From Monomorium pharaonis (Eukaryota; Arthropoda; Insecta; Hymenoptera; Formicidae): a stretch of 64,000 nucleotides of DNA. This document shows positions 39,716 to 51,959 of this stretch, in pieces. The notes under the pieces are model-generated. The model saw only the letters and a program-made list of their open reading frames with translations. It was not told the DNA's origin and did no database searches. The stretch covers positions 2,371,001-2,435,000 of the forward strand of contig NC_050475.1 in the NCBI RefSeq assembly GCF_013373865.1, written 5' to 3'. The translations under genes and the position numbers were made by a program. How positions within the stretch are numbered: the first letter of the stretch is position 1; each line of letters begins with the position of its first letter.

Positions 39716-40725
39716 GCTCATAAATTACGCTACAAATTGATTTCATTCGAAAAAGAAAAACAAAGTATAATACATACATTACGGCAATGGGTATGTAAAT
39801 AAATGTATATCGTCCAAAAACAATAGACAGTAAGGCGACAGTAGACAATTATATGGCAATTTTAACGAAAATATAAAATATAACATTAAATATAATTTAT
39901 AATACCAACGTATTCGGCATCGGTAAGCACAATCTTCCCTCCTCGTCATACAGGAATTCCGAATGCTCGAGTCTTACAAAAAGAAAAGAAAACTACTTTT
40001 CTCTTCTACATATTTTATAAAATGTGATACAAAAATGAAGAGAATCCGAGTTTTCGCTCGGAAGAAAAGGAACACGTATTATGTATGATAATTAAATCAG
40101 TTTTTATTTCGTAGCAACATCTCGCCTGATAATGTGAGTACTAACATCTGGAATCATCGTCGGTATTTACTGAATTTTTTTTCTCTCTCTCTCTCTCTCT
40201 CTTTCTCGACATTTGGCTAAACATCGAAATCGATAGAACGGCGTTTTCTTCCGTGCTCTCGACACGAACGCATTGTAAATCTATTTTTTTTTTGCAAACA
40301 TTTACAAATGATAACACTGTTGAGCATACTACTTACGTTTATAGCTTGATGTCAGAGGATTGCGAGATACATCTATGAAGATCCTATCTCGGCTATATCT
40401 TATGCGTACCATGTTTACGTTTTTTGTGATTTTAATCTCTCCGCACGTCTTTGTGCGAATTTTCTAAATTCGGGTAAAAGAATTTGCTCTCTAATCGTTA
40501 TCTCTTCGTATGCGTCGCAGTATGCTCGCTAGCATGTGGATTCGGAAATAGAATATACATGTATACACACACACATAATTATGCAGAAGTTGTATAAATA
40601 AATGTCGATGTGTGTAATCCATATTCCTTTGGTATATCGGACATTTCTTTTTTTCCTTTTTTAATTAATTCAGAGAAACATGAGACATAACATACTTGAT
40701 GCTAAAATCTATGGTGCACCAAGTA

Positions 40726-43700
40726 TTATTCATTTTTCTTCGCCGACCCGTCCTTCGCCGGGCGATTCTTGGTGACCGCCTGCTTCTTGCTCTCCGCCAG
40801 CTGCGCCTCCATCTCGCCAGAGAAGCCGAACTCGTTCATTCGGGTGTGATCGGTCTTGTATATCCATCTTTGGTACAAAAATATGAAGAAAACAACGTCG
40901 TCACGGAAGCAGCCGAGCCTGTACAGCGTCGGCATCTTTATCACAAATGCAAAGATATCGTCGATGAACGTGTTGAGGAATTTGTATGACAGCATGCGCC
41001 ACGGGAGATGCGCGACACTCTTCAGTTTGTAGTTGATGAACAGCTGTGGCGTCATCATGATGAATCCAAAGGTCAACAAAAAACCATACAGCATACTGAG
41101 AATCCAGGAATACCATCCCGTGTGCTCCAAGTACATCAGTGAGTAAATCGCATAGCCGCCGAGCAGAGGAAACAGCGCCCGCGAGAGATACTTGAAGGCA
41201 AGCCTGTCGTACTCCTTCGTCGAGGACTCCACGTACGAGCCCTTGTCTTGGAATGATATCTTAGGGAAGATCCCGAGTACTTTCACCTCTCTATTGACAT
41301 TAATGTCTACAACTTTGTTGATCTTCCACACTTCGATGCACAGGCCTATCGCGCAGCTGATACGCACGACTGTGTTCGTCTCGTTGTCGAGAACGTAAAG
41401 GAGAACGACGACAGACTGGAATACGTTAAAGAACACGGAGCGTACCGATAAACCCTCCAAGGATTTTCGATTATTCCAGAATTGAATGTCTGAAAGGTAG
41501 GAAAGGAAAGAAGTTTCTTAGACTGCGGCTGAGCGATACATGCGAGATATATTTCTATTATTTAAATATTTAAAGATGTGCGAATCAAGGTTTTTTGATG
41601 CTGATTCAAATCGAATCAAATCGGACTGAATCCAAATTTTGCCCAATTTAAAACCAATTAATAAAATATAAATTTTTAATAATAAATTTTTAATGGCATA
41701 ATTAATGTTGAGTACGATTTTAAATATATATAATAAAAGGTTCTATGTAAGAAAAACAATATTGATTAAATAATATAGTTATTGTAAAAATGATTTTATA
41801 AAACATGTCAAACAATATATGTAATTCATATTCATATTCAAATTTTGTAGATTCAAATGCAAATCAAATAGAATCTTAAATTGATTCAAATAGTTTGCAC
41901 ATCTGTAATTATTTAGAACGGTTTTTAAAAGCTTACCATTTTTAAATGCTAAAAATTCAAATACACTATGCAAGATCGATATGACAATAGTCAATCCTAG
42001 TAGATATGGATTCGTTTCAAGTAACGTCTCCTTCAAGGTATCTTGATCATTATCATCGTCGTCGGATGCTTCTCCTGTATGAACAATGATAACAATGATT
42101 TACGATAAAATTTGTTAATCATGTAATTGTACAAATAACGAAAAATCCACGTCTTTATTTTTTCGTTATTTTTGAAAACGTAACAAACCCATGAACGACG
42201 ATGTCCATTTATTTCTAACGGACTGAGCCATATAGATCTGCCACTTGAACAACGAGAGTGGCTGGTAAGTCAGTCTAAGCTCCAATTGCTCTACGGTATT
42301 ATTTAACGGCTGATAGTCCCGCTGCATGTTCCAAAAATCATTCATATATAGTATCGGCTTGTAAGAATTTCCACCAGGTAAGAAATGTATATCTAAGAGA
42401 AGAGGAACAGAGTGGAGTGTTTCTAGGTACTTAGGTATCTCTTTGCGCGTAGCGTAAATGCTTATCTGTAGACTTACATTCATCCAATGGCTGCGGTACC
42501 TGACCGTACACCCAGTTGGTTTCATCGAATACCAAGTTAACAGTCAAATTTGGGTGCCAGTGCGACACGTATTCCTGATCCATTAATTCGGCTTTCTGTA
42601 AAAATTTACACAATAGACAACAAGATGATGAAGGATACTTAATATTTTAATTATTTCAATTTTTAAATGCATTTTTCATAAACAATTTTAAAAGTCATCA
42701 TAAATTAAAGTTACAATTAATATCTCAAGTTAAACTGATCAATTTTAACAATGTTACTAGCGCCATACAGAAAGAGATGGGGAGGGAGAGAGAGAAAAGG
42801 ACTTGAAGAAGAGGAAGAAAACAAGGGATAAAATGTCATGAAAAATTAAACAAGATATATACGTACCACTAACTCTTCCTTGCTGGACGTGCTCTCGCCC
42901 GTTAGCAAGTTGTGCTTCTTCTGATATTTAATCTTCTTAAACTTGTTCAACATTTTTCTCGTGTAGGACATGTAGTCGCCAGCGTAGACGCCCTTCTTGG
43001 TGGTCCTGGGGTTCGGCGATTTTCCAGTTTTCGTTACAAACACATGAAGATAGATCGAGCCGTTCTGCTTTAATCGCTCAGATGGGACAAATGTGTGCTC
43101 GAGCACCCGGCAGCCGTCCCGATTTGACCCGCCATACCAATCGCCGTAAACCAGGCCCTCCTCTAACCAAATCAGAGATCCCGGATCGTCGAACCCCCTG
43201 AAGTTCTCAGACTCCGACAGGTAAACACTAAGGTCGAACAGAGTTCCGTTCGAAAATATATTTACAGCTTGTAGGCGCACGTCGCCGGTGGGAGACTTGG
43301 GATTACTGTTATCGGGGCGTCTAAAGAAGCTACTGATAAAATAAATTATAAGGGCTCGTATGATCAGAGATTTCGTTATAGCGAAGAACGACTCTAGGCG
43401 CGACTGCTGCGGCTGTGCCGCCTTTTGCCTCTGTTCCGCATTGCTCTCCGCGATCGCCTGCAAGAAAAACACGAGTTGTACAAATTATAAATCCTCAATA
43501 GCTCGACGGTACGCTGGCGCGATGTAAGTCGACGACGTATCGATGATCTTAAATAAAATATATTTCATTAAACTTTAAATAAATCCTAAGCGTCCACGAC
43601 TGCACGTGCGGCATCATGTAATTCTTTCATTAAAAAAAAAGGGGTGGGAAAACTCGTGTATAATTTAAGGATGTTAATGCAAATTCTGATCCTCATTCTG

Positions 43701-43931
43701 ATGAAGAGGCACCTCCTTGCGGAGCGGCCGTAAAATAGAAATAAACAACAATCGATGTAACGTGGCAAATTGACGTACGTCTGTCTCTTCGTTATTCTGT
43801 TCGGTCCTCGGGACTAATTCACCGTTGGGCTGACTGTTATCCATATTTTCAGTAACATCTACTTCCGCGTTGTCACGATGATGATCGTCTCCTGTAACTA
43901 CCATTTTTTCTCTGTCACAGGCACAGTGCAC
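40726..43931 (-). CDS. CLPTM1: Cleft lip and palate transmembrane protein 1 homologue
   Basis: Multipass membrane protein of the CLPTM1 family (ER/Golgi/plasma membrane; the vertebrate protein limits GABA-A receptor trafficking). Exons, 5' to 3' on the minus strand: 43931-43779, 43457-42867, 42595-42478, 42392-42189, 42074-41937, 41489-40726. This gives 655 aa from the first ATG (43931) or 646 aa from the second (43904), which begins MVVTGDDHH and is my preferred start; the human protein is about 670 aa. Recognisable stretches: NLLTGE, SHWHPNLTVNLV, ETNPYLLGLTIVISILHSVFEFLAFKN, SLEGLSVRSVFFNVFQS, TMTPQLFINYKLKS-like (MMTPQLFINYKLKSVAHLPW) and FFIFLYQRWIY. There is one membrane segment near residue 60 and several in the C-terminal half. 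The tail is lysine-rich, ending AKKNE. The intron between the last two exons contains a MITE-like repeat. Confidence 0.96.
41574..41906. repeat. MITE-like element in a CLPTM1 intron
   Basis: Begins AGATGTGCGAATC and ends with the inverse TTTGCACATCT, giving short terminal inverted repeats about 330 bp apart. Both subterminal regions carry degenerate GATTCAAAT/GAATCAAAT repeats in opposite orientation. No coding capacity. The target duplication is ambiguous because the flanks are A/T-rich. Confidence 0.6.
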
Positions 43932-44731
43932 ACAAGTCCCGTGAGCTGCTCTCGACCATAAACAAAAGACATTGGTAAGATTGGCGGCAATCGCGTGCGC
44001 ATTTGTGAAGTCGTGTCGATTGGTCTGTTCTTTTTCGGTGTTTGTTATTTCATTTATATTTAATAAACAATTTGAAAAGTCAGAGTGGAATCTTCTTGTC
44101 CAATTTATTCCTTTTTTTTAAAGTGGCATCTTTTCTCGCTGCAAGCAAAATAAGAGAAGAAAAAAAAAAAGAATCAGAACATTTTTAGAAATACAATTAA
44201 TCGACACTTTTATATAAATTGGGCTGCGTTCCGTTTCAACGCATGATGCGCATAATGCATTGTTCATTCTTGTTTAACGTTTGACAAACAACAAGGATGA
44301 ACGATGCATCATGCGTATCATGCGTGAAACGGAACGTACTCTTGCTTTCGGATTTTTCGTCCTAATATCTCGATCATTTTTAAAATATTTATCGACTCCA
44401 TAACATTGCATGTGTGTGCGTCAGGGACAATATGCGCCCTCCGTGTTCCCCTCTTATGTTTGCTTGCTCCGAGTCGCACCGATCGCAAAGCCATCAATTA
44501 TCTTCTCACCGCGTGTGTGTGCGGGTGTATGACGTCATTGTTGTTTTTATTTTTTTATTTAATCACGATCTCGCGGCTTTGCATGTGCGTGCAGCCGCTA
44601 CATGAAAGTGAAGCCCAACATTCGCGCGGAAATCTGACAGATTTCCCGCGTATAAACAATCTTTCTCGTAGTAACAAGATCATCGGAGGAGAAGCGTTAT
44701 CTCCTCGGAAATTTATTGATGTCAATGCAAA
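43932..44731. promoter_or_regulatory. Divergent promoter region of CLPTM1 and DTL
   Basis: 800 nt separate the two start codons, with genes pointing away from each other. The segment next to DTL (about 44400-44730) is CG-richer and probably contains its 5' UTR. A foldback repeat (44227-44336) lies in the middle. No TATA box was identified with confidence. Confidence 0.5.
44227..44336. repeat. Foldback MITE-like element
   Basis: Left arm starts CGTTCCGTTTCAACGCATGA and continues with TGCGCATAATGCATTGTTCAT. The right arm is its near-exact reverse complement, ending CATGCGTGAAACGGAACG. The loop is short, around TTTAACGTTTGAC. About 110 nt in total, non-coding. Confidence 0.75.
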
Positions 44732-47700
44732 ATGAATGTAACGAGTGCCGTTCAACGACGGGAGAGAGGCTATGGTAAATACGCGGAAGCCGCACAAACT
44801 TACGAGAGATTTAAATGATCGTTGCCCGACTCGCGCGCTCAGATGCAGGTTATCATCCGATGCGCCGTGATAATTTGCAGTCAGTTTTTTGGGAGGGATT
44901 GATTTTGTTAGTTAGATTTGAATTGTTCGAACGTTACGATTGTTACGTTTTAATTTTATTTTTAATTTGATTTTTCGTAATCGCAAGATGTAACTATACT
45001 GCGCTATAATCGGGGAGAATTGGAATAGTGCTAGATAATTTTCTATTATCGTCAATTTCTATCGAATTTTAATGTAATATATTACTTAGAATAATACTTT
45101 TTGTATTTATCGATTATTGAAGGGAATTATTAGAATAATTTGTTATTATAATTAATCTAATAATTTAATTAAAAACAATTTAATTGAATTAAAAAATTAA
45201 TTAAATAAGAAATATAAATTATATAAATAAACTATCAAATTTTAATATTTACAATAGTACTCTTTATGTATAGGAATGACACATGATTATGATTTTGCAC
45301 TTTATCGCTTGAAATGCTACTATGAGGATGTGTATCATGGAATATCTCCAAACGCAAATGCAGTCGATTACAATCCCGAGCCACCAGTGTTTGCATGTCG
45401 TTTCTGCACCACACCGGGATATGAGGAGATTCTTGCTTTGGCGAATGAGGATGGAAAGATTGCCTTTCAAGACACCAGAAAGACATATGAACACAATGTG
45501 CCATTGGAGGGAACACAGGTTGTTATTCATTCTGATTGCAATTTAACAGCACATGGACCTGCATGTGGAAATATTAATAAGAAATGTATTATATTTTTTA
45601 GGCACATTGTAACGCAATTTTCGATGTTGCATGGATGCCTGGGGAAATGAAGCTGGTCACAGTATCTGGGGACCACACTGCACGTTTGTGGGATGTTGCC
45701 AGTTCTGATATAAAACAAATTAATTATTTTCACGCGCATACGAGAAGCGTAAAAACAGCGGTGTTCCGCGATGAGGACAAAGGTACCTAGATATCGCTCA
45801 ATATTAATAAAGTTTATATATTTTTTATATTATATGAGCAATATGAAATATTATAATTAACATAATTTTTTAATCCAACAATATTGTATTTATTTTAATA
45901 ATCGATTAAATTATGTCATAATTTAATCGGCTATTGAAAAATAATTTATCATTAATTTTTAATCGATTAATTAAGCGAAAATAACTCCATTAATTATACA
46001 AAATTTATTTCATTAATTGATTAAATGATTATATATTTTTCAAGTTTTAGTTTATTGTAATTGACAAATTAATCGATTATTATCCAGCTTGTATGCATTG
46101 CACATAATTTAGAAAATTTTTGAATCTTAAAATTTAAGCTGTCTTTGCAACGGGTGCTAGAGATGGCTTCATCATGATATGGGATATCAGAGCTAGTCAC
46201 AGTTGTCAGCCTAAACCAGATAATTGTATCGTCAACGCGCACAGCATAGGTGGCACAGGCAGTACGAGACGGAGATCACACACTCAAGCGTCGCGAGCGC
46301 ACAGTATTACCGGTTTAGTGTTTCAAGATGATTTTACGCTAATCTCATGTGCCGCTGGCGATGGGTAAGATACCTCTGCACTTAGCGAATAGGGCATTAG
46401 CGAATAGGAATTCATTTCTTTTAATTTTAGTTTATTAAAAGTGTGGGACCTGCGCAAGAATTACACCGTCCACAAGAAAGAGCCGATAGCCAAGCATCTA
46501 ATGAATTATTCTGGGAACAGCACCAGGAACGGCTTCTCCTCACTGCTAATATGCCCAGCTAGAATTACGTTGTACGCGAGCTGCATGGATAACGTTATAT
46601 ACGCTTATAATGTATCTTCCTATAATCGTAAACCAGGTAATATTTCTCTTTAAAAAACAAAATATATTTAATTTTTGTTCTTACGTGGTAGAATTACGAA
46701 GAAATTTTTTTTGAAAGTGGCCAAGTATTATGGACATCAGAATCGCACATATTATGTAAAGACATGTTTGAGTTCCGACGGCCGTTATCTTGCTAGCGGA
46801 TCCAGTGATGAGCTCGCGTATATATGGAATACTAGTAAACCAGGCACATCGCTAGTTAAGCTCTCTGGTCACACAGACGAAGTAACGTGTATCGCGTGGT
46901 GCAGCGCAGGAGAAACTAAGGTTTTATTTCAATGTTTATTACAAATAAAAAATATGTAGTTTATAATCTAGATATGTGTGTAAGAGAAGTTTGTTCTAAT
47001 CTCATAATTTCAGATAGTGACTTGCTCCGATGATGCTTGCCATAAAATATGGAGGGTCGGGCTCGAGGATGTAGAAGAAGACAAAGAGTATGGCGATTCG
47101 ATAATACGCGGTCGAGCAGAAGTTGTGGACAGACTAGAAAAAATGAGAATACAAGAAACTACCCCAACTACACGAAACTCGAATACTCAAGACATCGAGA
47201 CTACGCCAAGCTCGGATGAATACAATTCCTGTCCTTATCCAAGACAAGGCTCTATCCTTACTCCAGGTAAGAATAACATATTCAATGCACATATCACTTT
47301 TGTGAATAAATATATAAGTTTAATATAAATCACAGTTTGCGGAAATTTTTTAGAGACTGCAGAGTGATTTAAAAACATGGTTTTAAAACTCTTCTTTTTT
47401 AAACTCCTCAAATTTTGTGTACAAATTCTGCATTCTTTTTAAAGGAATACTCTTATTCCACAGTTATGACTCCTGAATCCATGGAAGATTATAATGGAAA
47501 TAAACACAATCCTGCGAAACGTAGTTACCTGCAAATGTCAAGATCTGAAGGATTTAAATGTATTTTATCGCCTATTTTCGAAAACCACGAGTCAGCGGCA
47601 AAACGAGTTCACATAAACAATCGTGGGATGCGAAGATTATTCGATTCGACCCCTAGTACGAGTAGAGATTATAATTCGGACGAGCCCAGTACAAGCCAAT

Positions 47701-48065
47701 CCACAAGTAGGAATGAAGAAGTTTTTTCGCCTACGTTAAATCTACCAAATTTCGTGATAGACGGTACAGCGCCACACTTGCTTGAAATATCACCGCAAAA
47801 ATACAAAGAAAACGTTGATTGGTTAACAAAAATTAGAAAGGAAAGATATGAACAAAAGAAGGCAGCGTCGAGCAGTCCAAAGACTCAGTTGACACCTGGC
47901 CGACGATCCAACAGGTCGCGCTCAACTGAGCCCCAAAAAGTCACAAAACCGACAAAAAGTGTTTCTTTATTAGACTTCTTTAAGCCATCCATAGCCGTTA
48001 GTAAAGACAGCAAAAAGGATTTACCTTCGAATAGTGATAATACACCATCATCGAGTACATCTTGA
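44732..48065 (+). CDS. DTL: DTL/Cdt2, WD40 substrate receptor of CRL4 ubiquitin ligase
   Basis: Substrate receptor of CUL4-DDB1 that destroys Cdt1, p21-type inhibitors and Set8 in S phase and after DNA damage when they bind PCNA. Exons: 44732-44774, 45274-45518, 45602-45782, 46139-46364, 46431-46636, 46718-46920, 47014-47266, 47464-48065; 1959 nt, 652 aa. The N-terminal half is a WD40 propeller with AHCNAIFDVAWMPGEMKLVT and GDHTARLWD, the DDB1-binding WDxR motifs IWDIR and VWDLRKNYT, and SGSSDELAYIWN, TCSDDACHKIWR. The C-terminal half is Ser/Thr-rich and disordered, with SVSLLDFF (47958-47981) near the end, which looks like a PCNA-interacting peptide. The start methionine is in an exon of only 14 codons. 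Human DTL is 730 aa, so the tail is shorter here. Confidence 0.95.
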
Positions 48066-48784
48066 AAATAGTGAATGTTGAATTCGATAATTCAGTGAAC
48101 TAAATCTTGAAATTCTTTCGAGTTTGTTTTTTATCATCAACGATTACATTTTGAAAATAGTACACGTTGAATTTGGTAATTCACGAACGATAGGTATTCA
48201 CGAATTGAATTTCGAGATTCTCTTTGGTTTTAGTTTCAGTTTCTTATAATATAAAAACAGAGTCTTGAATCCCGTTCATTAATATTATAAAATAACTGAA
48301 ACTTGCTCTTGACATAACGCATTTGATAAAGAAGAAAAGACTGGTTTATAAAATGCTAAGAGCTTTTACCCCGATTTACAAAATAATGAGGTATCTGGTA
48401 TGTGAAAGGAGATACAAATCTTAGTGTCAGCTCGCAATAACGTACCTTGCGTAATTTTTAGAATTAACATTTAAGGTAACATTTAATTGTAAGTTGTAGA
48501 TAAAAATACGATTTGTCACAAATTTTTTACACGAGGATTGTATTGGACATTATGCTAGTTCATGAATGTATTATATACAAATTAACAATTGTTATAGTTA
48601 AAATATTTTTGTACCCGGTAATAAATTATTTTTTTTATAAAAAAGATATATTAAATCATTTTTTATATAACACTTTGTTCAACAATGTTTTATCATACCT
48701 TTTCCATCTATTTTTAGGCGAACATCATTGTGATATGAGCATTAGATGCTGCGCAAAGTAATTTTTAATTGTTTTTAAGTATCA
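48066..48784. other. Convergent 3' region between DTL and AGK
   Basis: 719 nt of AT-rich sequence holding the 3' UTRs of two genes that face each other. A roughly 50-nt motif around GTGAATGTTGAATTCG(A)TAATTCA-GAA is present twice (near 48070 and 48162) in the DTL 3' UTR. Nothing coding was seen. Confidence 0.55.
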
Positions 48785-51022
48785 TTAACTACTTGTCTCA
48801 GGACAGAAAATTGTTACAGACTGGGGGAGTAATTTTATTTGAATTGGCTTCAATTCGTATTCTTCGTGATCAATATAAAACATGCGATCTTTATACGTCT
48901 GAAATAAAATCAAGAACACATTGAAATTTTTAAAGATTAATAGTCGACTACGAAATAATTAAAATTTAAAATGTATTACCTCAAGATATATCTACATATA
49001 AAATATTTTATTAATATTTAAATTTATTTTATTAATATTAATATTTTATTAATGTTGCATAAAGAAAAAAACTTACTGTTTCAGGGTGTAATTCAATATC
49101 CCTCGCCTCTAATATTGAATCAATCGGTAATTCATTGTCTTTTTCTCGTTTCCATCCTTTCTCAACAAATGCGGTGTAACTAATATTTTCTGGCCCTTGA
49201 TGTTAAATTAAATGTATTTTAAATTTCAGTTATATTTTTAATATTTAAATAATATAGATTTATGAAATAATTATTACCTAGATTTACTTTTAATGAAGGT
49301 GTTGATTGAATTGGCAAATTTTTGGTTTTTATACACAATTCTGTTGTTGAAATAAACATTTCGTAAAATTTGCCACAATCTTTATTTACCACTTTACTAT
49401 AATCAATGTGATTGTCTGAAATATATCATACTGTATTATATAATTACAAAGTAGACTTATTAAAATTATATATGTTTATATAAGATATTATTAAAGTACT
49501 TGGTAAATATCTTCTGATTTTAATATACATAGTCAATTCCACAAATTTTAAACATTTAATCCGTATCTAAATTATTTTGCTTTTAGTAATATCCTATACA
49601 TAAATAATTAGAAATTTTACAAAATTTTTTTTACCATATTTAAATGTTTGTCTCTTTGGCAAAAATACATGCCACCATCTCCTATTCGAATACATAGATT
49701 GATCGCGAAAGAAATTTTTAGAGTAACAAGATGAACATCCCTTGCATGGATTTGTATATTTCATTACTGCATTGCAGTTCCAATTCAAGTCTGATTTGTA
49801 ACCACTAAACACATAAGCCACATACCTGTTTGTATTCAAACACAAGAAATATAAAACATACAAGTATAGACCACAAATATGGAAAATTTCGTTTGAAAAA
49901 ATCGAGGTTTACTTGCGTAAGGCACCCCAATACCAATACTTGTCAATGCGTGCGTGTGCATCACTCCAGGCTCCCCATTCTATACCTCCGACAGCATAAA
50001 CTGGCTTTATGGGATTTTCTGTATCATTCTTAAATAAAAATTTCCATTTCAGTACAATTTGATCTGCATTAAACAAGAACAGAGAACGCGTGAAATGAGG
50101 AGAGTACAAAGAGAGTACGTACGTCCAGCAATTTTATCTCAATGGTGTCTATCGATTTGAGATTACTCTTAATGACTGCCATTGTCGCGTCGATCATGTG
50201 GTGTATATCTATTAAATTCTCATATCTACGATAAAACGTACTCGCAATTGTGTTTGTGTTTCCCAACGGCAAAATGCCAATAGGACACTGTCTAACCAAA
50301 TGAAGATTAGACTCGTATTTTCTCATCAAACCAGTTACAACGTCCGACAGGGTACCATCGCCTCCTGCCACAATAATAGCATCGGTAGGTGTTTCTAGAC
50401 TTGTTATTACATTACGTGTATGGCTTCCCGATTGCGTGTCGATAATGGTTACCGAGATACCGGCCAGGTGCAACAGCGGCTCGCAATACTTCTGAAATAA
50501 TTTCTTGGCCTTTCTAAAAAAAATACAATAATCAGCAAAAAGCAATAAATTCTTTTACGCCAGGGTTGAAGTTCTTTTATGACACAACCTCTTCTTGGCG
50601 GCTGGATTTAAAATAACAGTTACATGACGAGGTTTAACATTCGTAGGACAAGAGACGTCTCCGTACTTGGCCATATCCTCACAACATTGACGCATGAATT
50701 GCTCGGTACTAAATATGACAAAAAATTCAATGATATAAAAGATTGTATTTGAATTCAAAACATTTGTACATAAAAACAATATATTATCTATTGTAAAATT
50801 ACAGATTTACAATTTAAAATGAGCGTAGGAACTGAAACATCATGTAGGAAAGCGTGTGCATACAAATTTAAAAAGTTTAAGGTTTAAGGTTATGTTCCCC
50901 ATGGTCACTCACTCGTACGCTTGTTTGCCGTAGGAGATTCCGTACGAGAAAGCCGTGACGCCCACCACGGATTTCTTCCAGTTATTCCGTATCGTTTTCA
51001 GCAGAGCCAGTACCTTAGCCAT
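48785..51022 (-). CDS. AGK: Acylglycerol kinase, mitochondrial
   Basis: Phosphorylates monoacylglycerol and diacylglycerol to lysophosphatidic and phosphatidic acid in mitochondria; the vertebrate protein is also a TIM22 import subunit. Exons on the minus strand: 51022-50913, 50708-50589, 50513-50123, 50028-49913, 49825-49635, 49415-49278, 49195-49077, 48898-48785; 1299 nt, 432 aa (human 422). The N terminus reads MAKVLALLKTIRNNWKKS and then a hydrophobic segment, typical for this family. The diacylglycerol kinase catalytic core is clear: VILNPAAKK, then IIVAGGDGTL with GGDGT at 127-131, and PIGILPLGNTN. KPVYAVGGIEWGAWSDA and YWYWGALRK are family-specific. The C-terminal half is less conserved and ends in a short HEEYELKPIQIKLLP segment matching the family's C-terminal motif. 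Confidence 0.93.
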
Positions 51023-51959
51023 TGTCAATTAGAATTTCAAAACTATTTGGAACCTAGTCGCTCTCGTCTGCTTCGTCCGGCTCACAATCACTCACGATTC
51101 TCGACTCGTTCGTTCGTATTCTCTGCTTTACTCTTCTTTCTTCATGAACTACTTTAATTCTCTAAATTTCTTGATACTAAGTTATATATTGTTTAATTTC
51201 ACATTACTTTTATATTCTGTACAAGAGGTAGAAGAATTACACCACTCTTCGACCCGCGTCGACTTGCGAACGCGAGTGCTTTTGAATTTTGCGTTAAGTC
51301 GCGTGTTCGTCAGGCGAACCATGATGTAATAATTATGAGGCGAACCAATACAATGGATGCAGAAACTTGAAAAATTCCTGTCTTTTCTTCCAAATAAAGT
51401 ATTTTTAATATATATTTATTATATTTATAATCAAAATATAAATATATTTTAATATATTTATAAGTAAAATTGACACACGTACATTTTAAATATATATTAT
51501 ATAATATATGCGTATAAATATCTTTTTTATATATCCTGTGCCTTAAAAACATAAGTATTAAAATTAAAATAATAAACATATTTTTGTATTGTATATAATA
51601 TATATAATAAAATAAATATATGTAGATATATCTAAATAAGAAATAATTTATCAATACATTTTAAAAGTATTAGGGCCGATTTTCACTATCTCCGATTATC
51701 TTAACCGACCAATTATTCCATTGGAATTGACCAATCGTATTTGTCGTTAAGCAAAATTAACAAATGTGATTGGTTAATTCCGATGGAAATAAATTTTTTA
51801 AATACATATTTTAGGGGAAACATTAGGGTGCTGCTGGTTTCTTAGGGATTTTGTTCCGTCGAGTACAATCTTGAAACTAGAGATATATTACTATTCTTTA
51901 ACTTGCCGCGTGCCGCGTGTGCCGTTTGCACGCTCGATAGCTCTTTCAAACAAATCAAG
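51023..51959. promoter_or_regulatory. Divergent promoter region of AGK and RpL23
   Basis: 937 nt between head-to-head start codons. It contains AT-rich DNA (51380-51660), a foldback repeat (51673-51795), and a short 5' leader before RpL23. The CTCTTTC at 51941-51947, 13 nt before the ATG, resembles a terminal-oligopyrimidine start typical of ribosomal protein genes, although a start further upstream near 51890 is also possible. Confidence 0.5.
51673..51795. repeat. Foldback MITE-like element, probably truncated on the right
   Basis: ATTCCATTGGAATTGACCAATC, with TTTGTCGTTAA following, is matched by the inverted ATTAACAAATGTGATTGGTT and AATTCCGATGGAAAT about 50 nt later. The left end carries an extra GGGCCGATTTTCACTATCTC segment with no inverted partner on the right, so the right terminus seems lost. 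Confidence 0.6.

Larger units (their letters stand above)
36410..40725. other. Convergent intergenic region between MRP and CLPTM1
   Basis: Very AT-rich from 36410 to about 39540, with an AT/TATG microsatellite at about 37848-37932 and no supportable exon. From about 39540 to 40725 the composition is slightly richer, and this could be a long CLPTM1 3' UTR; on the minus strand AATAAA occurs at 39544-39549 and 40103-40108. A small GC-rich island with a perfect 8-bp hairpin lies at 39639-39715, and a CT tract near 40182-40202. Confidence 0.5.
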
